Source: Heliopora coerulea (Eukaryota; Cnidaria; Anthozoa; Scleralcyonacea; Helioporidae). From it: DNA of 64,000 nucleotides. The stretch is from contig JASJOG010000055.1 in assembly GCA_030142905.1 (NCBI GenBank), forward strand, positions 1,099,501-1,163,500, written 5' to 3'. Below the pieces are notes generated by a model. It was not told the origin of the DNA, ran no database searches, and worked only from the letters and a program-made list of their open reading frames with translations. Positions 32,027 to 44,457 of this stretch are shown piece after piece. Numbering within the stretch: position 1 is the stretch's first letter; each line of letters starts with the position of its first letter. Both the position numbers and the translations under genes were made by a program.

Positions 32027-34662
32027 ATTGTCAACATTTTAGAGGAGAAACTTTGCATGAAGTTAGACACCAGCACAGAGGTCAATATAATGCCAGATCA
32101 GGTGTATCAAAAATTGGTGACAAACGAGAACGTTTCCAAAGATGCCGAGATCAAAACCAATACGAAGCTGATGGGGTATGGTGGAACAGAAATACCAGTC
32201 ACTAGGAGATGTACACTACTATGTTTGTATAAAGAGCAAGAAATTGAGACGGAGTTCTATGTTGTTGAAACTAATAATAGAGCAGTCCTCAGTTTGGAAA
32301 CTTGCAAGGAATTGAATCTTATTAAAGTCATGCACAGTCTAATGTCTAGTAATAAAGTCAGTGATTGTTCAACAGAGCAGATTAAAGAAAATTTCAGAGA
32401 TTTTTCATGGTCTTGGAAGACTCGACGGGTGTTATCATATAGAATTGGATCCACGAGCAGTTCATATTGGGTGAGCCCCAAGAAAGATTCCAGCTACACT
32501 ACAAACAAAGCTAAAGAAAGAGCTTGATCGTATGTAAGTGGAAGAGCCTACAGATTGGGTGCACAATCCTGTTATTTAAAAACCAAACGGAATACTCAGA
32601 GTGTGTTTAGACCCTAGAGAGCTGAACAAGTATCTGAAGAGAGAGCAGTACCAATTACCAACATGGGAAGAAATTGCAAGTCAATTACATGGTGCAAAAT
32701 ATTTTAGCATTTTGGATGCTAATCAAGGGGTACTGGCAGATACCTCTAGACGACAAAAGTTCATTATTGACAACCTTCAACACTCCATTTGCATGCTACC
32801 ATTTTCTATGAATGCTCTTTGGTATCCATTCAGCACAAGAAATATTCCACAAGAGAGTCAATCACCTATTTGAAGATCTGGAAGGAGTGGAGACAGATAT
32901 CGATGATATATTGGTTTGGAGAAGATATGTTGGAACCATCAAAGAGCACAATCAGAGATTGCAAGCGACCTAGACTGAACTAAGGTGATCAGAATGACCC
33001 TCAACCCAGACAACCTACCTTGGTCACAAGCTAACCGAAGGAGGAGTTCTACCTGATCAGTCTAAAGTCTGATCAGTTGAGGCAATCCTTAACATGCCAG
33101 CACTGCAAAATAAACCAGGTGTACAAAGGCTACTTGGAATTGTAAATTACCTAGCAAAGTTCATCCCAGGAATGTCAGAGATCTTAGCACCCCTGAGAGA
33201 TATTTTAAAGAAAAACATTCCTTGACATTGGACTGAAAAACATCAACTTGCATTTGAGAAAATAAGAGGTCCTCTCTACCAATTTTGTTCTGAGATATTA
33301 CGAAGTCATGGAACCAGTGGTATTGCAAACAGATGCTTCAAGCAAAGGACTGGGCGCAGTGCTATTACAAGATGGATCTCCTGTTGTGTATGCATCCAGA
33401 ATGATGACTGAAACTCAGGCCAGATATGCACAGATCGAAAAAGAACTTTTGGCTGTGGTATTTGCATGCAAACGATTCCATCACTACATTTATGGCAAGA
33501 CAATCAAAGTTCACTCACATCATAAGCCTCTCGAGAATATATTGAGAAGACCTTTAGCTACTGCCCCTGCTCAATTACAGAGAATGCTTCTACGCCTGCA
33601 GAAATATGACATTAACCTCATCTACAAATAAGGAAAGCTTCTCAAAATTGCAGACACCTTGTCAAGAGCACAGTTGGCGGAAACGGCGGAAGAAATCGGC
33701 AAGGAAGAAATGAGATCTCAAGTTCACCTAATAGATACAAGCCTTCTGTGTTCCAATGATGTTCAGGAAGAAGTGTGCCAAGAAACAGCCTGAGATCCTG
33801 TCTCACAGAAAGTCATGCAGATGTTGCAAAAAGGATGGCCGCTGTCAAAGAAAGCCTTGCCCGATGATCTAAAAGAATACTGGAAGCACAAAGCTGAACT
33901 TAGTGGGAGTGAAGGAATTCTTCTTAAAGATCAAAGAATTGTGATTCCAACTGCAATGAGAAGCAAGATACTCGAGAAGTTACATCAGGGCCACCCAGGA
34001 ATAAAAAAGACAAAGCAGCATGTGAGACAAACAGTGTTTTGGCCATGAATCAATGAAGCCATCAAAGGTATGGTATCAAAATGCCCTTATTGTCAAGAAT
34101 TGAGGAACGCCAATCCGAAAGAACCACTTAAAACACACCCAATCCCATCATATCCATGGCAAGTTATTGGAAGTGACATTTTTCATTGGCAGAACAATGA
34201 TTATCTTTTGGTAGTGCACTACTGTAGCAGATACTGGGAAGTGCTTAAGCTCACAAGAACGACAGCAGAGCACATCATCATTGAAATGAAAAAGATATTT
34301 TCAAGATTTGGCATTCCCAAAGAAGTGAAATCGGACAATGGTCCACAATATGCATCCCAAGAATTACAACACTTTTCTATAACATAACATCTAGTCTCAG
34401 ATATCCTAGAAGCAATGGTTTAGCTGAAAGGACGATACAATTGGTAAAGAATCTGTTGAACAAGGCTCTCAATAGTCAGCAAGATCTATACTTAGCAATA
34501 TTGGAAAACCAAAATGCCCCAGTCAATGGATACAGAAGCCCTGCACAGCTCCTTATGAGTCGCAGCCTAAGATCCACAATCGCCACCTTACCTCATAATT
34601 TCAAGACAAAAGTCGTTGATCCAAAAGTCTTTCAGGAAAATCGTGAAAAGAAGCAACAATAG
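32027..34662 (+). pseudogene. Gypsy pol, broken
   Basis: Aspartic protease: KLDTSTEVNIMPDQVY (32,060). Reverse transcriptase: CLDPRELNKYLKREQY (32,603), AKYFSILDANQG (32,695), DIDDILVW (~32,905, in place of YVDD). RNase H: LQTDASSKGLGAVLLQDG (33,323). Integrase: zinc part HPGIKKTKQHVRQTVFWP (33,990), core WQVIGSDIFHW and KSDNGPQYASQEL (34,165-34,370). Many TGA, TAA and TAG stops and shifts. The family roles are clear; this copy is inactive. Confidence 0.9.
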
Positions 34663-35152
34663 CAGAAACGTTATCACAATAGATGGGCACATAGTCTTCC
34701 TACCCTTAAGAAAGGAGAACATGTGAGAATTAGAGATGGGAAAATGTGGAAACCCCAGCTACTGTGATAAAGAATGCCGGTGAACCACACAGTTATGTTG
34801 CACAAACTCCAGAAGGGGGAAGATATCATAGAAATTGAAGCCATTTGTTGAAATCGAAAGTGGGGAATAGTTGGGATCAAACAACTGAAGTACAAGATGA
34901 AATGCGAAATTTAATGTTAAAAGAAACAACACAACAATTTGAGAACTTGAGTAAACATTATGTTAACAGAAGCGGTCGAGTATCAAAACCGCCTCAAAGA
35001 CTTGGGTATTAACTAGTTATTTAAATAGCAAGTAACGAACAAGGTTTGAACTTATAGTGAAGTTTTGAACCGGAATATTTTTAGTAAAGTATATAAGAAT
35101 ATATATAAAAAACATATTAGTTAGAATAGAAAAATTTACTTGAAAGGGGAGT

Positions 35153-35282
35153 TGTAACATATGTTATTTAGTATGTAAAATTATGCATGCAGTATTAGCA
35201 TAATTGATTGTATTCTACTCAGCACAAATAATTGAGGTCAGTTGTTGTCTGGAGTTCTGGGCATAAACATCAAGATATTACA
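35153..35282 (+). repeat. 3' LTR of gypsy element
   Basis: 130 bp starting TGTAACAT and ending ATATTACA, an inverted-repeat pair with the 5' LTR start TGTAATAT. The polypurine tract lies directly before it. Confidence 0.88.
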
Positions 35283-37185
35283 ATATTTTCTCAATGGTTT
35301 TCAGGAATTGGTTGAAAAAGCATTGATAACTTATATAGGAAACAAATGAGATAGTTTTGTCAAACTATCCAGTGGTACTATATCAAATATTTGTGTTACA
35401 GTTTTAAAAATTTCTGAAAATCTTTGTATGGCTTAACGAAATTATTGACCAAAATATTTCTTCAATTTGATTAATCTCTTGAGATCAACACTAGAGTCCA
35501 ATTTTATAATTTGGTGTCAGATATAAATAAAGTTTATTCAGAAAATAAACATGAAAACATTACATGGTGGGTTCTTAGATACCTAAATTGTTACACATGT
35601 AGTCTTAGTAACAAGAAACCTTAAAATTAAATATCTATACATTTTTTAAATCCTTTACATGAGTTTCCTTGATAAAACATTGATAAATTATAATGCAACC
35701 ACATGAGATGGTTTTGTCAAGCTGTCCTATGGAATGAAATGAAACATTTGTGTCACTGTTTGGAAAGTTGGTCAAAGTATTTCTGTGCCTTAGAGAAAAA
35801 AACTGAGCACAACATGGTTACAAACTCATTAATCTTGTGAGAGCAACACTGCAAGCAAATGTTATTTTCTCTTACAAGTATAGGTAAACGTTTATTCAGA
35901 AAATAATCATAAATACTATATATTGGTTGGTTGGGTACCAAAATTTCTAAAAATATCCCTTTGAAAATAACAAAGAATATACTTAAGCAAGTATACCTTT
36001 TCTCAATGGTTTTCATTAGTTGGTATGAAAAATATTTTGAGGTGAAAATACATGACATAATTTTGTGAAATTATCTAGTGCAAGAAAATGAACTATTGGT
36101 CATAGCTTTTGGAAAATTGCTTATTTGTATTCTAGGGTTTAGACATAACATTGAGCAAGATATGGCTGGTGAGCAGGTAATGTTTTCAGAATAACACTAG
36201 AAGACCATGTTATTTTTAAGTGTGTATCGTGCATTAGAATTCATTCAGAAAATAACCATGGAAATGTTACATGATGCTTTCTTAGGTACCAAAATTGTTA
36301 TACATGTAGTCTTGGCAATTAGAATGGTTAAACTTAAGTATCTATAGATTTTGTAAATTCTTTATATGCGTTTTCTTGAAAAAACCTTGATAAATTATAA
36401 AGGCACGACATAAGATGGTTCTGTCAAGTTGTCCAGTGGAATAAAATTAAATATTTGTGTCACTGTTTGGAAAGTTGGTCAAAGGATTGCTATGGCTTAG
36501 AGAAAATATTGAGGACAATAAGGTTTCAATCTGATTAATCTTGTGAGAGCAACAGTGCAAGCAAATGTTATTTTCTGTTACAAGTATAGGTAAAAGTTTA
36601 TTCAGAAAATACTCATGAAAATATTATGTGGTGGTTTGTTGGATACCAAAATATTTACACAGGTAAGGTTAGTGATGAGAAAGCTTAAACTTAAGTATCT
36701 ACATAGTTTGCGAATGCTTTTCAGGAGTTAGCTCAAAAAAACATTGATAAATTGCATAAGAAACAAATGAGATAATTCTGTCAAACTATCCAGTGGAACT
36801 ACATCAACTATTTGTCTTACAGTTTTGAAAATTTCTGAAAGTCTTTCTATGGCTTAGAGAAGTTATGGATCAAAATACAGTTTCAGTCTGAGGAATCTTC
36901 TAAGAATAACATTGGAAGGCAATGTTATATTCTGGTTACAAGTGTGGGTAAAAGTTTATTCATAAAATAATCATGAAAATATTACATAGTGGCCTTTTGG
37001 TTAACAAAATTGCTGAAAATATTCCCGTAATGATGAGAAAGAATATGCTTAAGCATGTATACCTTTTCTGGATGGTTTTCATCACTTGGTATAAAAGATG
37101 GTTTAAGAAGAAAGGACATGACATAATTTAGTGAAATTATCCAATGAAAGAAAATCAACTATTTCTCACAGCTTTAGCTGAATCT
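35283..37185. repeat. ~354-bp satellite array, right block
   Basis: The same satellite box recurs at about 35,528, 35,885, 36,238, 36,590 and 36,950, spacing 352-360. It runs to about 37,185, where 28S-like sequence begins abruptly. No gene. Confidence 0.82.
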
Positions 37186-37194
37186 TGCAAGGCA

Positions 37195-37632
37195 AATTGC
37201 TAACTCCTTTTGCTTCCCTTTCAACAGTTTCATGTACTCTTTAACTCTCTTTTCAAAGTCCTCTTCATCTTTCTCTCATAGTACTTGTTCACTATCATTC
37301 TCGTGCCTGTATTTAGCTTTAGATGGAGTTTACCACCCATTTTTGGCTGCAATCCCAAACAACCCCACTCTTGGAAAGCACATCGCCAATGATCAAACCT
37401 TGCCACATATGGGGTAATCACCCTCAACGATGTGCTGTTCCTAGTAGTTTAGGCAAGGTCGATGCATCTGGAAAGTACTTCTCGAAACTACAATTCACCA
37501 TTGAAAACAACTGATTTCAAATTTGAGCTGTTCCCTCTTCATTTGCCATTACTGGGGGAATCCTTGTTAGTTTCTCTACCTGCACTTAGTAATATGCTTA
37601 AATTCAGCAGGTAATCTTGCCTGATCTGAGGT
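37195..37632 (-). rRNA. 28S rRNA 5' part, degenerate
   Basis: The complement of the large-subunit 5' region is recognisable: AATATGCTTAAATTCAGCAG and TGCCTGATCTGAGGTC at 37,590-37,630, and GGTAATCACCCTCAACG near 37,410. It stops at the satellite junction near 37,190, so only ~440 bases remain. Transitions at former CpG sites suggest a pseudogene. Confidence 0.82.
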
Positions 37633-37814
37633 CAAGAAGTTGACAGAGAGCAGCAGTGTGGGAAGTGGCAAGGTTGGCAGCGACCACAAATTCGTAAAAT
37701 ATTTTGGCTTTGTTAATCACTTGTGACTCTTGATTCATGCTGCATTTCGAGGAACATGGCTGCAAGGCTGTGAAGTCTCAACACTGTGCAAAAACAAGCA
37801 CAATTTCTTTATTT

Positions 37815-37973
37815 TTGAAACCAGCACTCAGACAGACATGCTCCTGGTAGACTAAGAGTGCCATTTGCATTCCAAGATTCAATGATTCACTGAGTTCTGC
37901 AATTCACACTACTTATCGCAGCTGGCAGCGTTCTTCATCAATGCACAAGCCTAGAGATCCATGGTTAAAAGTT
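37815..37973 (-). rRNA. 5.8S rRNA, degenerate
   Basis: The complement of the conserved core is visible: GATTCAATGATTCACTGAGT, TGCAATTCACACTACTTATC, GCGTTCTTCATCAATGCAC. Several substitutions (CGA to CAA in TTCATCAATG) are CpG-type losses. Ends are estimates. Spacers on both sides correspond to ITS2 (37,633-37,814) and ITS1 (37,974-38,179). Confidence 0.8.
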
Positions 37974-38179
37974 GTCTTCTCATTTTCGACATTCCGACAA
38001 AGTCAAAACAACAAAAACAATACGTGCAGGAGATAAGAAAACAACAAATAGGGTGCTGGGTAATGCACAAAACATCAACCCCTTTAACAAAGGCCAAGCT
38101 TCAACCCCCGTGGTCTCGTACAGGTTCACAGGGTAAAAAGCGAGGTAATTCTTGCACTTCCTTTTGTATGAAGATCGGT

Positions 38180-40416
38180 GATGATCCTTCCACAGGTTCA
38201 CCTACAGAAACCTTGTTACGACTTTTACTTCCTCTAAATTATCAAGTTTGACCGACTGCTTGGCCTCCGTCAGAGTCTCGCGTATCTGACAGTGCCAATC
38301 CATAGGCCTCACTAAACCATTCAATTGGTAGTAGCAACAGGTGGTACGTACCAAGGGCAGGGACGTAATCAACACAAGCTGATGACTCGTGCTTACTAGG
38401 AATTCCTCTTCAACATCAAAAATTACAATGATCTATCCCCAGCACAACGATGATTCACAAGATTACCCACATCTTTTGGTGAAGGAGCAACTTGCTGCCA
38501 TCATCAGTGTAGCACATGTGTGGCCCTGGACATCTAAGGCCATCACAGACCTGTTATTGCCTTCCTGACTTTGGTTGAACACCAACAGTCCCTCTAAGAA
38601 GTCGAAGATGATTTGTGAATCGCCTGACTATTTAGCAGGTCAAGGTCTCGTTCATTAACAGAATTAACCAGACAAATCACTCCACCAACTAAGAATGGCC
38701 ATGCACCACCACCCATAGAACCAAGAAAGAGATCTCGATCTGTCAGTCCTTACTACGTCTGGACCTGGTGAGTTTTCCTGTGTTGAGTCAAATTAAGCTG
38801 CAGGCTCCACTCCTGGTGGTGCCCTTCTGTCAATTCCTCTAAGTTTCAGCTTTGCAACCATACTTCCACCAGATCCCAAAAACTTTGGTTTCCCATAAGG
38901 TGTCAATGTGGTCATACAATGACACCCGCTGATCCCTAGTTGGCATTGTTTATGGTTTGAACTAGGATGGTATCTGATCGTCTTCGATCCTCTAACTTTC
39001 ATTCTTGATTAATGAAAACATTCTTGGCAAGTGCTTTTGTATTTGTTTTTTTGTAAATCCAAGAATTTCACCTCTGACAATGAAATACGAATGCCCCCAA
39101 CTGTCCCTATTAATCATTACTTCGCTTCTACAAATCAACAAAATAGAACCAAAATCCTATTCCATTATTCCATGCTTTTTTTTATATTTTAGAGCAGATA
39201 ATTGGAACCACACTGGTGTTACAGTTGTGTAGTTGTGATTGTCTAACGATTGGGAGTGAAACTGTTAATTATGGAACACACTTTTAGCTGTGGGCTATAG
39301 TGAGCGTGATGTTTCCTTATGTAAAAGACTGTGATTGGCCAAATCTTTGCCTTTATTAATTCATGATTTTGTCGACTTTAGTCGACATTGGCGGTCTGCC
39401 TACTTGACCCGGAAGTCCACTAAAGTCAACATTGGCGGTGGAAGGGTGAAACCTTTGGAAGAAAACGATAAACAAAATATAAGTAGAAGGAGATAAAATC
39501 TGTGCTTACCAGTCTTGTTGTGTGTCTTGGGAAGACCAATTCTGCATGCCATTGTAATCTTAAGGGACGTTTACTATGTGTTGAATAAGGGTGGGCATCT
39601 GTGTTAGCATTGGACAGAATGGGAGTGTGAATGAGTTGTGATGTGAAGTTTAAGCGAGTAATTTTTTTTAAAACATTGCAAATCCTACCCACACTCAATT
39701 AAGAGCACACATAGCCTTGGCAAAGAAGAACTGTGTGGGCAATAACATACCTTGTGGCTGACCAACTGTGCCGCCTCAATCTAACTACGAGCTTTTTAAC
39801 TACAACAAATTTAGTATACACTATTGGAGCTGGAATTACTGGGGCTGCTGGCACCAGAATTGCCCTCCAATTGTTCCTCATTAAGAGATTTAAATTGTAC
39901 TCATTCTAATTACAAGACTTTAAAAGTCCTGTATTATTTTTTGTCACTACCTCCCTGTGTCAGGATTGGGTAATTTGTGTGCCTCCTACCTTCCTTGGAT
40001 TTGGAGACCATTTCTCAGGCTCCCTTTCCGGAATCAAACCCTAATTCTCTGTCACACGTTGCAACCATGGTAAGCCACTACCTTACCAATGACAGTTGAT
40101 AGGGCAGAAATTTGAATGAAACATCGCCGGCACATAAGGCCATGCGATTTGAAAAGCTATTACGAATCACCATAAATCCGGGTGTGAACCTGCATTGGTT
40201 TTTAATCTAATAAATACATCCCTTCCAGAAGTCCGGACTTTGCACATATATTAGCACCAGAATTACTACGGTTATCCAAGTAGTAAGGGTACAATCAAAT
40301 AAAGAATAACTCATTTAATGAGCCATTTGCAGTTTCACAGTACAAGTGCTTATACTTAGACATGCATGACTTAATCTTTGAGACAAGCATATGTTACTGG
40401 CAGGATCAACCAGTTA
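38180..40416 (-). rRNA. 18S rRNA, degenerate and interrupted
   Basis: The 3' end (complement ATGATCCTTCCACAGGTTCA) is at 38,181 and the 5' end (CTGGCAGGATCAACCAG) at about 40,397-40,413. Between them are long recognisable 18S segments (AATTCCTCTAAGTTTCAGC ~38,835; TGCCCCCAACTGTCCCTATT ~39,093; GGAGCTGGAATTACTGGGGC ~39,826). The span of ~2.24 kb exceeds a normal ~1.8-kb gene because ~500 unrelated bases lie at about 39,190-39,690. Substitutions are mostly CG to TG or CA. This is a pseudogene. Confidence 0.9.
39190..39690. other. Insertion inside the 18S pseudogene
   Basis: Unrelated to 18S. The minus strand has an open frame 39,698-39,426 and a donor-like ACTGGTAAGCACAG near 39,515, preceded by an ATG; it resembles a first exon with promoter, but the protein is not recognised. 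The plus strand holds TTTTGTCGACTTTAGTCGAC, a short palindrome (~39,370). Confidence 0.4.
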
Positions 40417-41580
40417 ACTGTCAAACAAACGAGCAGAAAGGCTGCAAAGAGCCTCTCGTACTTTTGGACAACCAGCTGAGCTGTTTTTATAGGAGAAAAC
40501 AGTTTCCTCTTATGTGACCATGCGCCCGTGACTGGTTGAGCAGCGACTGACCACAAGGCATTCTTATCTTTGCCACATCTTTAGACATTCCTCTTGGCAA
40601 GACCTAGGTGACCAAGGAAAGCCACTGCACAGCAAATGCCCCGGTCACCTGCCTCTGCCTGAACGGTAAGCATATAGCTTCAAAACGCTCACGATTAAAC
40701 GCTGTTCAAGAAACAGTCACACAACATTCACAGCACTTTCAGATGCAAAACTGCAACCAACACTTTGTGCACACCTGCCAAAAATCGACTAAATGGCAAG
40801 GAAAAGGATTGTGGAACGAATAACAAGCAAACCACCGTTCTCTCCCAACACAGTCAAGCAGGCCACGTACCATCAAAACGGAGGAGAGATCTGTGCAGCC
40901 AAAGCATGACGGCCTTGCAACTGCACCCATTGGGACAGGCTCGGAATTGACCAAGCTTGATTTTAAAGCAAACATGATCGCTTAGCTTAGCACATCACAG
41001 CACTAGCAAACACACTCACTTTAATGGTGCAACTTCACCAACCCAGACGCCATCAGCTGCTCACTCAGCACTCAGCAACACAGTCTCCTATGATTACTAG
41101 CCTAAATTTTTCTATTGTAATGATTGACGAGGAGATGGTTGATTTTTAACAAGTCCAAAACTTCCTATGACAATCTGTGCAACCCTAACACTACCCCAAC
41201 ACCACTTGCTGCTGCTACGGATATCTTGGCAACTTGAGAAATTGCAAACACAATATGATCAACACTAACTTTCTCAAATGCACTGGATAAACCTCGCCTC
41301 CAATTCCTGTGGACTCGATAGCTCAACAGGGACAGGGACAGATCGATATCCCAAAGGTGCAAGTTCAAATCCCACTCGAATCAACATTTTTCAGTTGATT
41401 TCCAGTGTCAGAATATCATCAACATATATACAGTGGACATGATCCCAACCTTCAGGTGCCTTACCTGTGAACATGAGATGAATTCCAAAAGGGAGCAACT
41501 TGTTAGTTCAAGGTCGGAAAGCCTGCTTTTCGCTATCAAGTCAAAATATCACCATGATGTTTTATAGTCTTGCTTTTTTC
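40417..41580. other. Probable rDNA intergenic/external spacer remnant
   Basis: Lies between the 18S 5' end and the 28S 3' ends of a minus-strand rDNA unit. No coding domains are visible; open frames here are short and differ on each strand. A tRNA-like sequence sits at 41,312-41,382. Confidence 0.5.
41312..41382 (+). tRNA. tRNA-like sequence, pseudogene or SINE head
   Basis: Contains a box A-like TAGCTCAACAGG and a box B-like AGTTCAAATCC at tRNA spacing, and the ends GACTCGA/TCGAATC pair with one wobble. A normal cloverleaf anticodon arm is not obvious, so a tRNA-derived SINE or a tRNA pseudogene is more likely than a working gene. Confidence 0.4.
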
Positions 41581-42424
41581 CCCGACTCTTGCAGTTTGTT
41601 TCCTGCTACAACTTTTCCGAACAGTCAGCTGGTGATGGCTTCAGGTGTGTGCCCCTTTGCAAGCAAAATCACTGCCCAACCACAATGGAGTATGTGATTA
41701 TGCTTTAAAAAAGGAACAAATTTTAGAACAAGGGCTTAATCTCAACAGATCGTAGCAACAACACTACTCTCTACTGTTTACAATATCCCGTTCTTTATTT
41801 AAGCTGTCTGCAAAGGATTTAGCTCTGGAAAATTTAGATTTTGGTCAAGGTAGTGCTTCAGAGCATAGGCTGCTCCTTAGTGCATTGTGACACAACAAGC
41901 CGAAGCTTTGTTTCTTGCTACAGCTTTTCCCATCAGTCAGCTGGCAATGGCTTCAGATGCATGCCCCTTTGCAAGCAAAATTACTCCCCAACCATTACGG
42001 AGAATGTGATTATGCTTTAAAAAAAAAAAAGGAACAAATCTTAGAACAAGGGTTTAATCTCAGCAGATCGTAGGAACAAGGCTACTCTACTGCTTCCAAT
42101 ACTCGTTTTTTATTTAAGTCGTCTGCAAAGGATTTAGCTCTGGAAAATTTAGATTTTGGTCAAGGTAGTACTTTAGAGCATAGTCTGCTCCTTAGGACAT
42201 TGTGACACAGGAAGCCAAAGCTTCTATTCTTGTTCCCATAAGATTGTCCAGAGGAATTAATCGTTGCTTTCTAGCACGGATTCTGACTTAGAGGTGTTCA
42301 GTCATAATCCAACAGATGGTAGCTTTGCACCATTGGCTTTTTAGCCAAGTGCAAATGCCAGTTGTCTGAATCTGTGGTTCCTCTTGTACTGAGCAGAATT
42401 ACTATTGCAACAACACTTCAACAC

Positions 42425-42476
<52 letters not shown>

Positions 42477-42540
42477 GTTGGTGGGTGAACAATCTGACAC
42501 TTGGCAAATTCTGCTTCGCAATGATAGGAAGAGCCAACAT
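41580..42540 (-). rRNA. 28S rRNA 3' end, two tandem degenerate copies
   Basis: The complement of the terminal 28S region (AATCTCAGCAGATCGTAG...CAAGGCTACTCTACTGCTT, then AGTCGTCTGCAAAGGATTT) occurs near 42,056-42,140 and again near 41,740-41,830, so the end is duplicated with a ~320-bp period. CTCACGACGGTCTAAACCCA at ~42,446 and CAATGATAGGAAGAGCC at ~42,519 mark the upstream part. It would be the 3' end of the preceding unit in a minus-strand rDNA array. Confidence 0.78.
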
Positions 42541-42701
42541 CGAAGAATCAAAAAGCAACGTCGCTACGAATGCTTGGCTGCCACAATCCAGTTATTCATC
42601 ATTTCCATAAGCTTGTAAATTTTACTTTGTATGGCATCATTTACAAATATGTATATTTATTTCTATTCTTTATTTTACCATGACCTTTATGACATAGTTT
42701 T

Positions 42702-42795
42702 ATTTTATTTTATCTTATCTTATCTTCTCGTCTCTTCTCATCTCACCTCTTCTCACCTCACCTCATCTTATCTTATCTTATCTTATCTTATCTTC
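42702..42795. repeat. Pentanucleotide microsatellite (ATCTT)n
   Basis: TCTTATCTTATCTT-type repeats interleaved with TCTCACCTC variants. Simple sequence only. Confidence 0.85.
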
Positions 42796-44075
42796 TTATT
42801 GTAACTTTTCTGATTATTTCTAACACCCGTTTTTTTTTGGGCAGATGAATGTCCTTATCGAGTTGTGCATTCTGTGAAATTTTTATGAATTTGCAATCGG
42901 GAGTTTTCTTGTAATTTGAGTTTTGATTTCTTTTCTCTATAGTAGTTTAACTATGCCGGCCATCTTTAAAAGAAGTGTTTTCTTCTTACTTTTCCTTGGA
43001 GTTTTAAAGCATTTATTTTTTATTTGCCGCATGGCGTTTGGCATAAAAGGGTATCGTTTGAAGAGTGATATCTTTGGGAAGCTGGTTTTTACGTTATTAC
43101 TTGTTTTATTGAGTTTTTATTTCATGAATTTGACCGATTTGCCTTCTAGCACTGTTTGTTATGCATTTACTGACATATTGTGACAGGTTGTTAGCAAGTT
43201 CCCCGAGTTCGGAAGGTCTTAAGAGCATAATTTTGCAATTTACTCTACGTTTGACTGTACTGGGGAATTTTTGGGTCGTTTTATTGCAATTCTTAACTAC
43301 ATTTTGACCCTTTAATGGCGTCTTCATCCTTGGTTTTATCTTGATGTGCGATGTTTCAACATCCGATTCCTTTTTTGTCCAACTGTTATTTCCTTAGGTT
43401 TCTCTAATGTTTGCATGAAATGTTATGTCAAATGATGAGAAGAATGGATTTGATTCCTTCACGATTATAGAGACTGGTATTTTATTCGCAATTTGCAGTG
43501 TTTCTATTTTGTTCTTGCATTGCTATACGATGGTTTTTCCCTCAGACAGCAATCTTCACTTCTCGCCTCTCTCTTTTCAGTTGTAATCAACATCACTTTG
43601 GTTTCCGCGTTGTTTTTACTTAATAACCATGTACAGACCATCTTAAAATCCACCTTTGTCTATTTGATTCATATCAAAACTTAGACACTGCTATCGACTG
43701 GGTTTTCACGTTTTAGTTCTGTTCGTTCTTAATGGTTTTCCGCTTAGGCGGCCATCTTCAAATCCCGTCCTTCTACTGACTGTAATTTCGTGACGTTCTT
43801 CTCGTCTTTCCTTTAAATGTTATGTGAGAAGATGAGCAAAATGGATTTAATAGCATCTCACTTATAAACAATGGTATTTTATTTGGAATTTCCAGTGTTT
43901 CTAATGTCATTCTTGCGTTAGTACACAATGGTTTTTCCCTTAGACGGCCATCTTGACATCTCCGTTCTCTCTTTTAAGTTGTCATCAATATTACTCTGAT
44001 TTCGGGATTCCTTTGACTGAATTTCCATGCAGGGTCAGTCATTAAGTGCAGCTTTGTCTATATCTTCAGGGGCCA
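42796..44075. repeat. Locally duplicated non-coding sequence
   Basis: Two ~200-bp blocks about 395 bp apart (near 43,434-43,640 and 43,830-44,030) share AATGGATTT...GGTATTTTATT...CAGTGTTTCTA and TGGTTTTTCCCT(C/T)AGAC. A partial third block with GGCCATCTT may lie near 42,958. The 86-codon hydrophobic frame at 42,923 is not supported by anything else. No recognised gene. Confidence 0.45.
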
Positions 44076-44457
44076 CGGAAGCAATTCCAAGGTAAGGGGC
44101 TGATTTATTATCTCAGTAACAGTGAGCATCGACGCTTGAACCCTTGCTAGGGGGGGTTCGGGGGCATGCTCCATCAAGAAAATTTTGAAAGTTAAAGTCC
44201 CAGAAAAGCGTTTTCCGGCATTTTGGAGGGCAAAACTCCATAATTTTTTTAAATATCAAGGCATGATGTTTCAGAATTCAATTTAGTGTTATCACTTAGA
44301 TATGGAGCATGTTATTATCACAACTACTCACAAGCAAGGGTTTATAAAGAATTTAATTTTTTATTAAACTTAATGATTGCAACATTGACATAGCTTGCAT
44401 TAAATATTATAATGTTCAAGTTAAACATGAAATAGAGAACAACAAAAACAAAACACT
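44076..44457 (-). mobile_element. hAT element, 3' end left of Polinton B
   Basis: Starts CAGGGGCCACGGAAGC, the typical terminal sequence of ZMYM1-like hAT elements, and continues as non-coding 3' region. It is the other side of the hAT split by Polinton B; the transposase resumes at 60,479. Confidence 0.6.
44452..44457. repeat. Polinton B target duplication, left
   Basis: AACACT directly before the element; the identical 6 bases follow it at 60,473-60,478. Six bases is the standard Polinton target duplication. Confidence 0.95.

Larger units (their letters stand above)
30979..35282 (+). mobile_element. Ty3/gypsy LTR retrotransposon, decayed
   Basis: 4.3-kb element with LTRs at both ends, near-perfect 5-bp target duplication (ATATC 30,974-30,978 / ATATT 35,283-35,287), primer-binding site at 31,080 and a purine tract (GAAAGGGGAG) before the 3' LTR. 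RT, then RNase H, then integrase order is Ty3/gypsy. It is inserted inside the 354-bp satellite, whose sequence resumes on the right. Confidence 0.92.

Noticed and set aside
28607..36990. CRISPR-like regular spacing
   Set aside because: Whole 354-bp units repeat with divergence throughout; there are no short identical repeats with unique spacers, and the genome is eukaryotic.
38180..40416. Functional 18S gene
   Set aside because: Contains ~500 foreign bases and many CpG-type changes in otherwise invariant positions, so it is a pseudogene.
42923..43183. 86-codon hydrophobic ORF
   Set aside because: Low-complexity Phe/Leu-rich translation of T-rich DNA, no neighbour or repeat support.
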